A DNA stretch of 64,000 nt, from assembly GCF_000772705.2 (NCBI RefSeq), contig NZ_JSBW02000048.1, positions 94,311-158,310 of the forward strand, given 5' to 3'. This document shows, piece by piece, positions 26,104 through 35,431 of this stretch. The translations under genes and the position numbers were made by a program. Source of the DNA: Xanthomonas vasicola. Lineage in GTDB: Bacteria; Pseudomonadota; Gammaproteobacteria; Xanthomonadales; Xanthomonadaceae. Below the pieces are notes generated by a model, which was given only the letters and a program-made list of their open reading frames with translations, ran no database searches and was not told the origin of the DNA. Each line of letters opens with the position of its first letter. The first letter of the stretch is position 1.

Positions 26104-28389
26104 TCAGTTGCGACTTTTTAGAGGCTTCATTGCATTAAATTTAGCACCATACTCGTCGGTTAAATTACGCGCCTCCTGAGGATTGCGAACTATTGAAGGC
26201 GTTATAAGCACGATAACTTCTCTGCGGCTAGTATTTTGTGTCTTGCGCCCAAAAAGAGCACCCACAACTGGTAATCTACTAAGGAATGGGATGCCATTGC
26301 TACCATCAGATGTATTGTCATCAATCAGGCCAGCAAGCATGATGGTATCGCCATTTTGAACAGCCGCCTCGGTTTTAACTCGACGAGTATTGATATCAAC
26401 GTTACATGCCGCACTATTAACTGTTGTAGTTGCTGCAGCCGTGCAAGCTGCGGGGCGAGCACCAGGCGTACTAACCTCTTGGACAATATCAAGAAAAACC
26501 ATCCCATCTTTAGTAACGCGAGGGCGAACCTTCAAAATAACGCCGGTATCGATGTATTGAACTGAAGAAAAACTACTATCGCTACCTAGCCCCGTATTTA
26601 TCGACGTCGAATTAATAGGAATTCGAGAACCTACATTGAGTGTAGCCTCTGCATTATTCCGCACAAAAACTGAAGGAGTCTGGAGGATACGTAAATTTGT
26701 GACATGGTCTAATGCACTAATTATTGCGGCAGCGTTTTTCCCCAGAAAAGTCCAGGCAACACCATTATTTGTAACACTACCGGATATGTCCCCCCATATA
26801 CTTCTGCCCGCAGCTGATGGCAGACCAGCACCACCCGTACCATCTGCGTTTACGGGTGCGTTGACTGCATTCTCGAAATACCAGTTAACACCGTATTCCA
26901 GCTGGCCAGTCAAAGTCACTTCAGCGATCTGTGCCTCGATGTGCACCTGCATAGGCATCACATCGAGCCTTTCAATCACATCACGAATAGAGCCCCATGC
27001 TTGAGCACTTGCACGTACCAGCAGCGTATTAGTTTCAGCAACTGCCGAAACGCCGACTTTGCCGCCTTCAACTTCAAGAGTTACGCTACCGTTTTGGTTA
27101 GTGCTGGGCTGTAGCTGGAGCATGCCACTGCCATTTCCACTGCTTCCGCCGAAGCTCCCAAACGTATCCGATTGACTCGAACCATTACTCGTGCCACCGA
27201 TCTCTCCACCAGTGGTGCCACTGCTACTTCCAAGACTTTCATCCCGATCGGTCGCGCCACTGTTATTTCCTAACATACTCACAACACCGCCCGGCACCAA
27301 AGAAGGACCGCTACTACCGCCATTGCCACGGCCGCCGAACACTTCCGAAAGACGGTCAGCCAGGTCCTTGGCCTTGATGTACTTCAACTCATACGAGAAC
27401 AGCCGCACGCCGCCGCCGGCACTGTCGATGCGATCCAGCCACTGCTGGATTTGATCCAGATAGCGCGGCTGCGGGGTGATCACCAACACCGCATTGGCGT
27501 TTTCCAGCGGCATGAAACGGAACATGCCGGCGCTGGGCGTCTTGCTCTGCTCACCGAAGACTTTTTCCAGATCGGCAGAGACTTTCTCGGCCTTGCCGGA
27601 CTGGATCGGAAACACGCCCACCGACATGCCCGACAACCAGTCCACGTCGAAGATCTGCACGGTGCGCAGGTAGTTTTCCAGTTCGGCGCGGGTGCCGCCC
27701 AGGGTGATCACGTTGCGCGCCGGGTCGGTGCCGACGATCGCATTCGGGCGTGCGTACGGCTCCAGCACCTTCTTCATTTCGCTGGCGGAAATGAACTTCA
27801 GCGGCACCACGCGCACTTCGAAACCGCGTGCGGCCGACGGCGATGCGGTGCTGGGCGCAACAGTGCCGGCCAACGCCTGGTCGGCCGGCACGATGTTGTA
27901 GCGGCCACCGCTGAACACCATGCGGGCATTGTTCCAGCCCAGCACCATCTCCAGCAGGTTCAAGGCCTGCGCCGGAGAGACCGGATTGGGCGTGGCCAAG
28001 GTCACGGTGCCCTGCACGCCGGGCGCGATGACGTAGTTCTGACCGAGCATGTCGCCCAGGATGGCCTTGACCACCGCCTGCACCGATTCGCCTTCGAAAT
28101 TGAAGGTGGCGCTGCCGCTGCTGGCCATGCCCAGCGTGGGCGCCGGCGCGGATGCAGCGCTCTGGTTGATCATGGTGCCGCTGCCGCGCCGGATCACCGG
28201 GCTGGGCTTGGCGATCACGCTGCCGTCGGCACTCTGCTCGGCGGTGGTCTGGGTGGCGCCGGCAGCGCCGACTTTCGGATCCAGGCGCGCATCGCGGCGC
28301 ACGTCCGGCGGCGGAGTGGTGGCGCAACCGGCCAGCAGGCCAATTAACAGGGACACGGGGAACAGGCGCGGCGTCATGCGTTCACTCAT
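26104..28389 (-). CDS. xpsD: XpsD, type II secretion secretin (GspD)
   Basis: 761 residues; forms the outer-membrane channel of the xps type II system. Lipoprotein signal (LLIGLLAGC, Cys22). N0-N3 periplasmic domains run from about residue 95 to 420 (FNFEGESVQAVVKAILGD; VVPLKFISASEMKKVLEPYA; FSYELKYIKAKDLADRL). The Gly/Ser-rich N3 loop spans 350-425. The secretin domain (about 455-750) contains VHIEAQIAEVTL, a VRNNAEATLNVGSRIP segment and TEAAVQNGDTIMLAGLI. Start overlaps the xpsN stop (ATGA). Odd feature: bases 26104 to about 27330 (residues about 353-761) are AT-rich with quite different codon use, whereas the 5' part is GC-rich, which suggests recombination within the gene. The protein remains full length with all secretin motifs. 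Confidence 0.95.
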   Translation of the reverse strand: MSERMTPRLFPVSLLIGLLAGCATTPPPDVRRDARLDPKVGAAGATQTTAEQSADGSVIAKPSPVIRRGSGTMINQSAASAPAPTLGMASSGSATFNFEGESVQAVVKAILGDMLGQNYVIAPGVQGTVTLATPNPVSPAQALNLLEMVLGWNNARMVFSGGRYNIVPADQALAGTVAPSTASPSAARGFEVRVVPLKFISASEMKKVLEPYARPNAIVGTDPARNVITLGGTRAELENYLRTVQIFDVDWLSGMSVGVFPIQSGKAEKVSADLEKVFGEQSKTPSAGMFRFMPLENANAVLVITPQPRYLDQIQQWLDRIDSAGGGVRLFSYELKYIKAKDLADRLSEVFGGRGNGGSSGPSLVPGGVVSMLGNNSGATDRDESLGSSSGTTGGEIGGTSNGSSQSDTFGSFGGSSGNGSGMLQLQPSTNQNGSVTLEVEGGKVGVSAVAETNTLLVRASAQAWGSIRDVIERLDVMPMQVHIEAQIAEVTLTGQLEYGVNWYFENAVNAPVNADGTGGAGLPSAAGRSIWGDISGSVTNNGVAWTFLGKNAAAIISALDHVTNLRILQTPSVFVRNNAEATLNVGSRIPINSTSINTGLGSDSSFSSVQYIDTGVILKVRPRVTKDGMVFLDIVQEVSTPGARPAACTAAATTTVNSAACNVDINTRRVKTEAAVQNGDTIMLAGLIDDNTSDGSNGIPFLSRLPVVGALFGRKTQNTSRREVIVLITPSIVRNPQEARNLTDEYGAKFNAMKPLKSRN

Positions 28390-29183
28390 TGGGTCTGACC
28401 GGGGGTAGAGCCGCTCTGGCGCTGCTGTTGCAGCTGGCGGCGTCGGGCTTCGATGCGTTCGCGGATGGCACGCATCTGATCGTCGGAGGGGCGTGGGGCT
28501 TCCTGCGCGCCATCGCTGCGCTGCGGCGGCACCGTCGGCGGCGCCTGTCCGCCAGGCTGTTGCACAGGCGTCACAGGTTGCGGTTGTTGTTGCGGCGGCT
28601 GCGGCGCGGCAACCGCGGCAGCGTCGGGAGACTGTACCGGCGGGGTCGCAGCGGCTGCACCACGTGCGGCGGCATTGGCGGTGGGCGGCTGCCCGCCCTT
28701 GCCGTTGAACACGTGCAATTCCAGCGTTTGTGTGCCGCCGGGGCCTTCGATGGTTGCGCTACGCGGCTGCAGGGCGAGCAGGCGCCAGCCCTTGACCGCA
28801 TCGCCGCCCAGTTGCACGCGCACCGAATCCTGCGGGTCCAGGGTCAAGGTCGCCATTTTGAAGGTATCGGTCAGCAGTACGCCGGTCAGGCGCACCGTGG
28901 AGGCAGCGCTGCTGCCGTCGTTGCCGGACAGGAAGAACGGATGCGGCAGGCGGTCTTCGGCGAATGCGGGATGCGCAGCAATTTCAGAATATTTCTCGAA
29001 CGCACCCAGGCGTTCCGGTGCCGGTGCAGGCAAGGTGGGCAGCCGCTGCACCAGTGCCGGGTCGTCGGGCAGCAGCTCGACGCGCTTGCCCAGGCCGGCA
29101 ACGGCCAGCACGCACACCAGCAGCGCCCATCCGACCACGGTGGCCAGCAACCAGGTGCGCAGGCCGATCATGTCAAGGCGCAT
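28386..29183 (-). CDS. xpsN: XpsN, type II secretion protein (GspC-like role)
   Basis: 265 residues. One N-terminal membrane segment (WLLATVVGWALLVCVLAVAGL, residues about 10-30) is followed by a periplasmic homology-region-type domain (LTGVLLTDTFKMATLTLDPQDSVRVQLGGDAVKGWRL). A long Pro/Gln/Ala-rich, probably disordered tail with a final basic segment follows. In Xanthomonas, XpsN takes the place of GspC, linking the inner-membrane XpsL/XpsM pair to the XpsD secretin. No separate gspC is present in this operon, in line with that. It overlaps the end of xpsM by 11 bases and the start of xpsD (ATGA). Confidence 0.9.
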   Translation of the reverse strand: MRLDMIGLRTWLLATVVGWALLVCVLAVAGLGKRVELLPDDPALVQRLPTLPAPAPERLGAFEKYSEIAAHPAFAEDRLPHPFFLSGNDGSSAASTVRLTGVLLTDTFKMATLTLDPQDSVRVQLGGDAVKGWRLLALQPRSATIEGPGGTQTLELHVFNGKGGQPPTANAAARGAAAATPPVQSPDAAAVAAPQPPQQQPQPVTPVQQPGGQAPPTVPPQRSDGAQEAPRPSDDQMRAIRERIEARRRQLQQQRQSGSTPGQTQ

Positions 29184-29826
29184 TGCTGGCCTCCGCGGCG
29201 TCGGGGGCGGCAGGTGCGGCCTCGTTATTCAGCGGTGCGGCGCTGGCGCCCGGGCGCAGATAACCGGCCAATTCGAAGGCGATATCCAGACCGTTGCCGC
29301 TTTCGTTCGGCGAGAGTTGGTAGCGCTGCGCCATCACGTTGAGGTTGTCTACGAACAGCCGCGGCGTGCCGTTTTCCAGGCTGTACAACACCGAAGCCAG
29401 TTCCGGCGTGCCGCAGCGCAAACGTACCTGCACGGCCACGCGGGTGAAGCGGTTCTTGCTCTCCGGCTGCAGCGGTGAGCGGTTGCTGATGGCGCAGCTG
29501 CGGTTGCCGGGGCTGGCCTCCACCACCGCGCGTTCCAGCCGCTGCACGAGCCCGGCGGAGGCGAGTTCGGCCGAGGTTTCCGGCAAGAACCCCGGGCGGC
29601 TTTCCAGTGTCTGACGCGCCTGCCGCAGCCGTTTACTGACTTCCGGTGCCTGCTGCAATTGCACGCGCACGCGCAGCTCGCGCTCGCGCAGCGCTTGCAA
29701 GTCGTCCTGCACCGCGATCATCGGTTGGGTAAACCACGGATGCACCAACACCAGGTAGGCCACGCCGATCACCAGCAACAGCAGGCCCAAAGCGATCCAG
29801 CGGTCGCGCTTAACGCTGCGTGGCAT
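29173..29826 (-). CDS. xpsM: XpsM, type II secretion inner-membrane protein (GspM)
   Basis: 217 residues from ATG 29826. That start lies inside the xpsL end and gives the length I recall for XpsM; the upstream frame to 29898 is discarded. A short basic cytoplasmic N-terminus (MPRSVKRDR) precedes one transmembrane helix (about 10-30), then a coiled region (DDLQALRERELRVRVQLQQ) and a ferredoxin-like periplasmic domain (VQVRLRCGTPELASVLYSLENG). It stabilises XpsL and XpsE at the inner membrane. Two Cys in the periplasmic part may form a disulfide. Confidence 0.9.
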   Translation of the reverse strand: MPRSVKRDRWIALGLLLLVIGVAYLVLVHPWFTQPMIAVQDDLQALRERELRVRVQLQQAPEVSKRLRQARQTLESRPGFLPETSAELASAGLVQRLERAVVEASPGNRSCAISNRSPLQPESKNRFTRVAVQVRLRCGTPELASVLYSLENGTPRLFVDNLNVMAQRYQLSPNESGNGLDIAFELAGYLRPGASAAPLNNEAAPAAPDAAEASNAP

Positions 29827-30931
29827 CGGCCGCCTCCTTCGCATCGGGGCCGGCAAGCTCGGCGGTGATGGTGAAGCGGTCGACATTGCGCCCGGCATCG
29901 CTCTGCAGCACGCCGGTCAGCGACGGCTTGCGCCACAGCGGCGAGCCTTCCAGACGACGCACCAGCGAAGAGGCTTCGTTGCTCAATCCGATCAACTGCA
30001 GTTGCCCACCTTCGACCGAGAATTTTTCCAGATAGGTACTACCGGGCAGGCGCCGACTCAGTTCGTCCCAGATCTCAACCGAGGTCGGGCGGGTGGCGCG
30101 TTGCTGCTGGAAGAACCGTGCGCCTTCAACCAGATCCATCAGTTGCTGCCGTTCGGCAGCGACCTGGCGCGCGCGCGCCGCGTTGGCCTGCACCTTGGCG
30201 CGCAGATCGTCGGCAGCCTGGCGGCGATTGTCGAGCAGCAGCCAGCCGGCCACCGCCAGCAACACCAGCGCTGAGGCGGCGAGCAACAGATTCCAGCGCT
30301 GCATCGGGTCGCTGCGGCGCAGGCGGCGCGCCGGCGGCAGCAGATTCACGCCCAGCGGCGACCCGTTGGCGTCGGCAACATCAATCCCCGACAGCGCGCT
30401 GTTCCATACGTCCGGCACACCGGCCGGGCCATCGATCATGCGCCGCGGCACCACCACCAATTCGGCATCGAGCTGGCCATCTTCGCGCACGTCGAGCACA
30501 CGTGCATCGACATACACCTGGTCGGCGGTGAACGGGGTTTGCCGATCGATCTCGAATCGCGCCACATCCTGCAACCGCGCCGCCGCCGCTGCAGGCAGGC
30601 GCAACGGCCGGCGCAGCGCGTGCGCGGCCGGCAACAGCCAATACCGGGGCAGGCCTTCCAGCGCGGTCGGCAGCAAGTTATTGACTTCCTGCGGATGGAC
30701 CGGCCACGGCAGGCTGGCGACGCTGTCGCAGCTATGGTCGCGCTGGCGCAGCAATTGCAGCGTGTCGCCGTCCTGTTGCAACAACAGGCGCGCCTGCGAC
30801 AGACCCAACTGCCACTGCCACCGCTGCGGCAGCCATGCCAGCAGCGATTGTTGCCACCAACGCCAGAAGCCTCCGGCTCCCGGCATGGCGCGTACGCCGA
30901 TACGACCCAAGGTATCCCGCCATGCGGTCAT
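29810..30931 (-). CDS. xpsL: XpsL, type II secretion assembly-platform protein (GspL)
   Basis: 373 residues from ATG 30931, which overlaps the xpsK stop (ATGA). Residues 1-205 form the cytoplasmic, actin-like domain that recruits the XpsE ATPase ([38 protein letters not shown]). Residues about 213-233 form the single membrane helix ([20 protein letters not shown]). A coiled segment then leads to a periplasmic ferredoxin-like domain that pairs with XpsM. The upstream extension of the frame (to 30955) is not needed. The gene end overlaps xpsM by 17 bases. Confidence 0.9.
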   Translation of the reverse strand: MTAWRDTLGRIGVRAMPGAGGFWRWWQQSLLAWLPQRWQWQLGLSQARLLLQQDGDTLQLLRQRDHSCDSVASLPWPVHPQEVNNLLPTALEGLPRYWLLPAAHALRRPLRLPAAAAARLQDVARFEIDRQTPFTADQVYVDARVLDVREDGQLDAELVVVPRRMIDGPAGVPDVWNSALSGIDVADANGSPLGVNLLPPARRLRRSDPMQRWNLLLAASALVLLAVAGWLLLDNRRQAADDLRAKVQANAARARQVAAERQQLMDLVEGARFFQQQRATRPTSVEIWDELSRRLPGSTYLEKFSVEGGQLQLIGLSNEASSLVRRLEGSPLWRKPSLTGVLQSDAGRNVDRFTITAELAGPDAKEAADATQR

Positions 30932-31779
30932 TGCACTACTGCTCCCTCTTCCCAACGCAACACGGTATAGGCCGACCCTGGTAATGCAGACGCGCTGGTC
31001 GACACCACCGCCCGCAACACGGCCTCGCGTCCCTGACTCAGTCGCGCCCGGCTCTCGATACTATAAGTGCCCGAGCCACCCACCGTCGCCTCGCTGCCGG
31101 GCAAACCCAGCGGCGCGTCACGTTGGGCCAGCAGTTGCTGCGCATCCAGCCCCATCGCGGTAAGCACCGGAGCGGGCGCAAACCGCGCTTCAGGCCGCGA
31201 ACGACCGCTGTACAGCGTGACGTTGGGCAATAGCTTGCGATACAGCTCGCCATCGATACCCAGCACCAAGCGCAGTTCGCCCAGCGTTTCAAACGGGCTG
31301 TCTTTTGCGCCATACGGCAGCCCGGCATCGGCGTAATCGCGATCTTCCGCGCCACCGCCCGGCTGGCTCAATGAATCGGTATCGCGCCAATCGACGATGG
31401 CACCGGCGATGCGCGTGGCACTGGCCTGGTCGCCGCCTACCGCACGCACCAGACCAGCCAGCAAGCTGGGCTCGGCCATGTTCAGATCCACCTTGCCGCT
31501 TTCATCGGTAATACGAATCTCCACGCTGGCATCGTCCATCTGCCAGCGATAGCGCCGGCCGTCTGCGCGCCAGCGTGCCTGGGTGTCGGCATCTTGCAAG
31601 CGAAATAATGCGTATTCCAGGCCAGCGCGCGCGTATTCCTGCGCCTGCGCGCCGTTGCGCAACATGCTGCCCTGCAGTGCCTCCACGCGTGCGGTGAGCG
31701 CAAACGCGCCGATCATCGCGGTAAGCAACGCGATCAACCACAACACCAACACCAGCGCGGCACCGCGCGCGCGGCTCAT
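30928..31779 (-). CDS. xpsK: XpsK, minor pseudopilin (GspK)
   Basis: 283 residues. Short basic leader MSRARG followed by a hydrophobic helix ([20 protein letters not shown]); cleavage is expected after Gly6. The Glu at +5 found in other pseudopilins is absent, as is usual for GspK, the tip subunit. The large globular domain has [36 protein letters not shown] and [22 protein letters not shown], typical of the GspK alpha-domain. Start and stop both overlap neighbours (ATGA with xpsJ and xpsL). Confidence 0.92.
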   Translation of the reverse strand: MSRARGAALVLVLWLIALLTAMIGAFALTARVEALQGSMLRNGAQAQEYARAGLEYALFRLQDADTQARWRADGRRYRWQMDDASVEIRITDESGKVDLNMAEPSLLAGLVRAVGGDQASATRIAGAIVDWRDTDSLSQPGGGAEDRDYADAGLPYGAKDSPFETLGELRLVLGIDGELYRKLLPNVTLYSGRSRPEARFAPAPVLTAMGLDAQQLLAQRDAPLGLPGSEATVGGSGTYSIESRARLSQGREAVLRAVVSTSASALPGSAYTVLRWEEGAVVQ

Positions 31780-32411
31780 TGCCCTGAGCCCGGGTTGCTG
31801 GATTGCGGCAATGCCACCACCATCGGCGGCCATGCGGCATCGTCACTGCGGATGTCGATGCGCACTATCAGCGGCAGGCGGTCGTGCCATTCCCACTGCG
31901 GCAACCACGCGCTCAGGCGCCCGGTCTGCGGATCCATGCCGCGATAACGAAAACTCACCTGCTGCACGCCTTCGGCAAGCTTTTCCGGCGGCAGCGGGGT
32001 GCTCTCTTCAATCGACGTGCCCGATTGCAGCATGGTCAGCGCAATGAGCAGGTTGCTTTGATCGCCATCGCCGGCCACCGACAGATCGTGCAGATACGGC
32101 CCACCACGGCCAAGGTAATCTGGCACATCCGCGGCAAAGCGCAGCCGTTGCGGCTCGCCGATAAACAGAATCGGCTGCTGGCTTTGCGTATCGATGCCCA
32201 TGGCGATCGGCAGTGCCGCGGCCAAGCGCCGCCGCAGGAATTCTTCCACTGCACGCACGCGCTCGCTGCGTTGTGCGATCGCCTCGCCGCGCTGACTCAC
32301 CGCACTGGCCGAGCGCAACGTGGCAAACGCCAACGCCAGCCCGCCGACCAGCAACATCGTGGCCAGCAACACTTCGATCAACGTAAAGCCCGCGCTGCGC
32401 GAACGGCTCAT
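31776..32411 (-). CDS. xpsJ: XpsJ, minor pseudopilin (GspJ)
   Basis: 211 residues. Type IV pilin-like leader MSRSRSAG, cleavage before Phe9, with Glu at +5 ([19 protein letters not shown]). The globular domain carries [22 protein letters not shown], matching GspJ, which sits with GspI and GspK at the pseudopilus tip. Start overlaps the end of xpsI and stop overlaps xpsK (both ATGA), so the tip subunits are translated as a coupled set. Confidence 0.92.
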   Translation of the reverse strand: MSRSRSAGFTLIEVLLATMLLVGGLALAFATLRSASAVSQRGEAIAQRSERVRAVEEFLRRRLAAALPIAMGIDTQSQQPILFIGEPQRLRFAADVPDYLGRGGPYLHDLSVAGDGDQSNLLIALTMLQSGTSIEESTPLPPEKLAEGVQQVSFRYRGMDPQTGRLSAWLPQWEWHDRLPLIVRIDIRSDDAAWPPMVVALPQSSNPGSGQ

Positions 32412-32824
32412 GGCGGGCTGCCCTGCGCGTTGGCCGCCACCAGCCGCAACGTGCGCCATTGCAGCATCTGGTTGGGCTGCTCACCCCAGCGCACCACCAA
32501 GGTCAGCTGCAGCAGACGGTGCGCACCGGGCGACATTGGCGCCTGCGGGTTGCGCCGCGGTTCGTCGTAGGGGCGCACATCCATCGACCAGCGAAAGTGG
32601 CCATTCTCGAAGGTGCCTTGTTGCTGCTCGGGCTCCAGCGGCTTTTCGATACCTTGCACGGCCAGCAGCGATTGCGCGTGCAAGGTGGCGCGCGTGCTTT
32701 CATCGGCGGCGCGCACCTGGCGTGCGGCGCCGGACAACGATCCCAGCAACAAGCTCAATGCCAGCGCCAGCAACGCAAAGGCGACGATCACTTCGATCAA
32801 GGTGTAACCACGCTGACGCTTCAT
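32408..32824 (-). CDS. xpsI: XpsI, minor pseudopilin (GspI)
   Basis: 138 residues. Leader MKRQRG with processing before Tyr7 and Glu at +5 (YTLIEVIVAFALLALALSLLL). The GspI-type body contains LLAVQGIEKPLEPEQQQGTF and ends in a beta-rich segment. It is the nucleating subunit of the pseudopilus tip with XpsJ and XpsK. Both ends overlap neighbouring genes by four bases. Confidence 0.9.
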   Translation of the reverse strand: MKRQRGYTLIEVIVAFALLALALSLLLGSLSGAARQVRAADESTRATLHAQSLLAVQGIEKPLEPEQQQGTFENGHFRWSMDVRPYDEPRRNPQAPMSPGAHRLLQLTLVVRWGEQPNQMLQWRTLRLVAANAQGSPP

Positions 32825-33330
32825 GGCGATGGTGTCCGCACTGGACCCGAACGCACCTCGCCGGTGATCCAGCCCACGTCCACACGCCATCTGGCGTCCT
32901 TGACCTGCAGATCGATGCGCCCGCCGGTGGAGGCACCATCCGGAAAGAACTGGATCGCGCCCTGATCCTGCCGCGATTGCACTTGGCGCGCGCCGGTGAA
33001 GCGCACTTCCAGCGACGGCGGCAGATCACCGTGGTGGCCGCCGGGTGCTTCCCAGCGACGCTGCTGCGGGTCGATCAAAAACCGCTGCGGCGTGCCGGTG
33101 GCAATCGCCTGCGTGCGCGTATAGCGCAGCTGCGAAGCGATCGCCTTGCCAGCGGTGCGCAGGCGCATGCCGTCGATGCCGCCATTCAATGCCGCGGCTG
33201 CGAGCACGCCGGCCATTGCGATCAACGCGATGACCAGCAGCATCTCCAACAACGAGGTGCCACGCGTGCGTGCCCGACCAGGGCCGACCACTCCATGCGG
33301 ATGACGCAACGGCTGACACGCAACGCGCAT
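32821..33330 (-). CDS. xpsH: XpsH, minor pseudopilin (GspH)
   Basis: 169 residues with an unusually long leader. Processing is expected after Gly24 (RTRG/TSLLEMLLVIALIAMAG), Glu at +5. The body shows SQLRYTRTQAIATGTPQRFLIDP and RWEAPGG, the usual GspH pattern. XpsH links the tip complex to the XpsG shaft. It starts 9 bases after the xpsG stop. A shorter leader would need a non-ATG start inside the 24-residue extension, so the long form is kept. Confidence 0.88.
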   Translation of the reverse strand: MRVACQPLRHPHGVVGPGRARTRGTSLLEMLLVIALIAMAGVLAAAALNGGIDGMRLRTAGKAIASQLRYTRTQAIATGTPQRFLIDPQQRRWEAPGGHHGDLPPSLEVRFTGARQVQSRQDQGAIQFFPDGASTGGRIDLQVKDARWRVDVGWITGEVRSGPVRTPSP

Positions 33331-33339
33331 GGCGAATGC

Positions 33340-33771
33340 TTATTGGTACTTGATGTCCGCGTCGTAACTGCTACCGCCGGGCTTGCCGTCCTTGCCCAGG
33401 CTCATCAGATCGAACGGCTGACCGTCGCCGGGCACGCGGTATTCGATGGTGTGGCCCCACGGGTCGTTGAGTTCGGCCGGCTTGGCGTACGGACCCAACC
33501 AACCGCTGCTGTCGCCGGGCTGGGTGACCAGGTCATCCAGCTTGCTCGGTAGCTTGCCGGTGTCGAGCTGAAAATTCTCGATCTTGCCGGCCAGCGTCTG
33601 GATCTGCGACTTGGCCAGGTTGGCCTTGCCGCGATCGGCGCCGCCGAGCACGCGGCTGCCGACCAGCGTGAGCACCGCACCGATCAGCACGATGACGATG
33701 ATGATTTCCAGCAAGCTCATGCCGGCCTGGCCTGCGCGCGACGGACTGCGGGTGATGGAACGCTTGATCAT
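33340..33771 (-). CDS. xpsG: XpsG, major pseudopilin (GspG)
   Basis: 143 residues from ATG 33771, with AAGGAAA 7 bases upstream; the frame to 33831 is discarded. Leader to Gly17, mature start Met18, Glu at +5 (MSLLEIIIVIVLIGAVLTLV). The conserved GspG body has LDTGKLPSKLDDLVTQPGDSSGWLGPY, NDPWGHTIEYRVPGDGQPFD and SLGKDGKPGG, which builds the calcium-binding C-terminal loop. It polymerises into the pseudopilus that drives substrates through XpsD. A repeat-filled gap of 267 bases separates it from xpsF, so it may have its own promoter or processed mRNA to raise its dose. Confidence 0.95.
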   Translation of the reverse strand: MIKRSITRSPSRAGQAGMSLLEIIIVIVLIGAVLTLVGSRVLGGADRGKANLAKSQIQTLAGKIENFQLDTGKLPSKLDDLVTQPGDSSGWLGPYAKPAELNDPWGHTIEYRVPGDGQPFDLMSLGKDGKPGGSSYDADIKYQ

Positions 33772-33895
33772 GAACGATTTCCTTGCACGTCGATGAAAGA
33801 TGCTGCCGCCAACAAATGACACGGCGAGCATTGCAATGGTTCCCGCATGGCTGTTGTGCGGTCACCGGAACGGTGTTGTGAATACGCTGCCCAGT

Positions 33896-34041
33896 CAACA
33901 CCGCTGGCACAGCGCTGCGCGAGCTTGGCCGTTGGGCGTAGCGCGCGCGCAGGACGTGCAGTGTACGAGCGGTCCAGGCCGATGCCGAGCACCGGCTGCG
34001 CTCGCCTGATAACTGCGCCGTTGCAGTGACCTCCGCTCTCA
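33896..34041 (-). repeat. MITE-like dispersed repeat, copy E, inside the xps operon
   Basis: The core gcagtgtacgagcggtcc and right part cgcctgataactgcgc match copy A. The right end reaches ctctca (34036-34041), so the TGA stop codon of xpsF (34039-34041) is contained in the element end (TGAGAGCGG on the minus strand). It lies in the xpsF-xpsG gap. Confidence 0.65.
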
Positions 34042-35256
34042 GCCGATTGCATTGGTGAGGTCATACAGCGGGACCAGTACCGAAATGATGACAAGCCCCA
34101 CCACCGAGGCCAGCACCAGCGTGATGAACGGCACCAGCGCGGCCAATGCGCGGTCGATAGCCTGCGCGGTTTCCAGTTCGAACGTGTCGGCGGTCTTGAG
34201 CAGCATCGTGTCCAGTGCGCCGGATTCTTCGCCCACCTGAATCATCTGCAGCGCCAGCCGCGGAAAGCGCTTGCCGCGCGCCAGCGACATCGACAGGCCA
34301 TGGCCGTTCTTGACGTCGTCGGCTGCGTTGGCAACATCTTCCACCAACGCCAGATTGGACATCACATTGCGCGCGATGCCGATCGCCGCCAGCAATGGCA
34401 CGCCGTTGCGCAGCAAGGTGCCCAACGTGCGTGTCAGGCGTGCGGTTTCCAGCCGCGCGATCAGGCTGCCAACCACTTTCTGGCGCAGCAGCCATTCGTC
34501 CAGCGAGGCGCGAAATGCGGCATTGCGGCGCTTGCGATCCAGCCACAGCCCCAGCACGCCCGGCACCACGACCAACACCAGCCACCAGTCGCGCACCAGC
34601 AGGCCCACACTCAACACCGCCTGGGTAAACCACGGCAGCGCGACATCCAGGCTTTCGTACATCTGCGCAAATTGTGGCACCACATAGCCAAGCAGGAACA
34701 GCAGCGCGCAGCCCACCACCGCCAGCAGGATCGCCGGGTAGATCAACGCATTGATCACCTTGCCCCGGAGCGCGCGGCTACGCTCCAGATAATCGGCCAG
34801 CCGTTGCAGCGTGTCCTGCATGCTGCCGCCGGCTTCGCCCGCGCGCACCATGTTGATGTACAGCTTGGAAAACAGCCCATGCTGGCGCTCAAGTGCAGAC
34901 GACAACGGCGCACCACCGCGCACGGTGTCGCGCACATCGCCGATCACGCGCCGGCTTTTTTCGTCTTCGGGTAGCTCCATCAGAATCGACAGCGCGCGAT
35001 CCAGCGGCTGCCCGGCACCGATCAAGGTCGCCAGCTGCTGAGTAAATTGCATCAGCGCCGCGTTATCGAACGGCTTCTTGCGCAACAACATGCGCAGCGA
35101 AGGCGAATCGTTTTCGCCGGTGGCCAGACGCGTTTCTACCGGCAGATGCCCCTGCTCCTGCAGACGCAGCGCCACCTCGGCGTCGCTGCCCGCTTCCATC
35201 TGGCCGTCGAGCATTTCGCCGTGCGCGTCCAGGGCCTTGTAGCGGTAGAGAGGCAT
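34039..35256 (-). CDS. xpsF: XpsF, type II secretion inner-membrane platform protein (GspF)
   Basis: 405 residues from ATG 35256 (MPLYRYKALDAHGEMLDG). Two tandem GspF domains (about residues 70-195 and 270-395), each ending in hydrophobic helices, the usual three-membrane-segment layout. The conserved FTQQLATLIGAGQPLDRAL, ARAGEAGG-type (MVRAGEAGGSMQDTLQRLADY) and QVGEESGALDTMLLK motifs are present. It forms the polytopic core around which XpsL, XpsM and XpsE assemble. No clear Shine-Dalgarno is seen. The region upstream (35257-35431) holds a GGGAATC repeat array, and the stop codon lies in repeat copy E, so both ends of the gene have been touched by repeats. Confidence 0.94.
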   Translation of the reverse strand: MPLYRYKALDAHGEMLDGQMEAGSDAEVALRLQEQGHLPVETRLATGENDSPSLRMLLRKKPFDNAALMQFTQQLATLIGAGQPLDRALSILMELPEDEKSRRVIGDVRDTVRGGAPLSSALERQHGLFSKLYINMVRAGEAGGSMQDTLQRLADYLERSRALRGKVINALIYPAILLAVVGCALLFLLGYVVPQFAQMYESLDVALPWFTQAVLSVGLLVRDWWLVLVVVPGVLGLWLDRKRRNAAFRASLDEWLLRQKVVGSLIARLETARLTRTLGTLLRNGVPLLAAIGIARNVMSNLALVEDVANAADDVKNGHGLSMSLARGKRFPRLALQMIQVGEESGALDTMLLKTADTFELETAQAIDRALAALVPFITLVLASVVGLVIISVLVPLYDLTNAIG

Positions 35257-35270
35257 CAGGCTGGGAGGCC

Positions 35271-35300
35271 GGGATTGGGGAATCGGGAATCGGGAATCGG
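35271..35300. repeat. GGGATTC/GGGAATC array between xpsE and xpsF
   Basis: Four units of the 7-10 base motif (gggattgggg then aatcgggaatcgggaatcgg) lie just upstream of the xpsF start. No inverted partner array was found nearby, unlike the copies in purL and before valS. Confidence 0.7.
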
Positions 35301-35431
35301 AAGAAGCACATCGCTGCGTACTGGCGACATCGCGCACGCATCGCTGTCCACGCACAGCAGAGCCAGCGGGTTGATGTGCTGGCGGGTCGTTGGCCCGGTG
35401 CCTGCTAAGCGTGTTTCTGCCACCTTACCGA

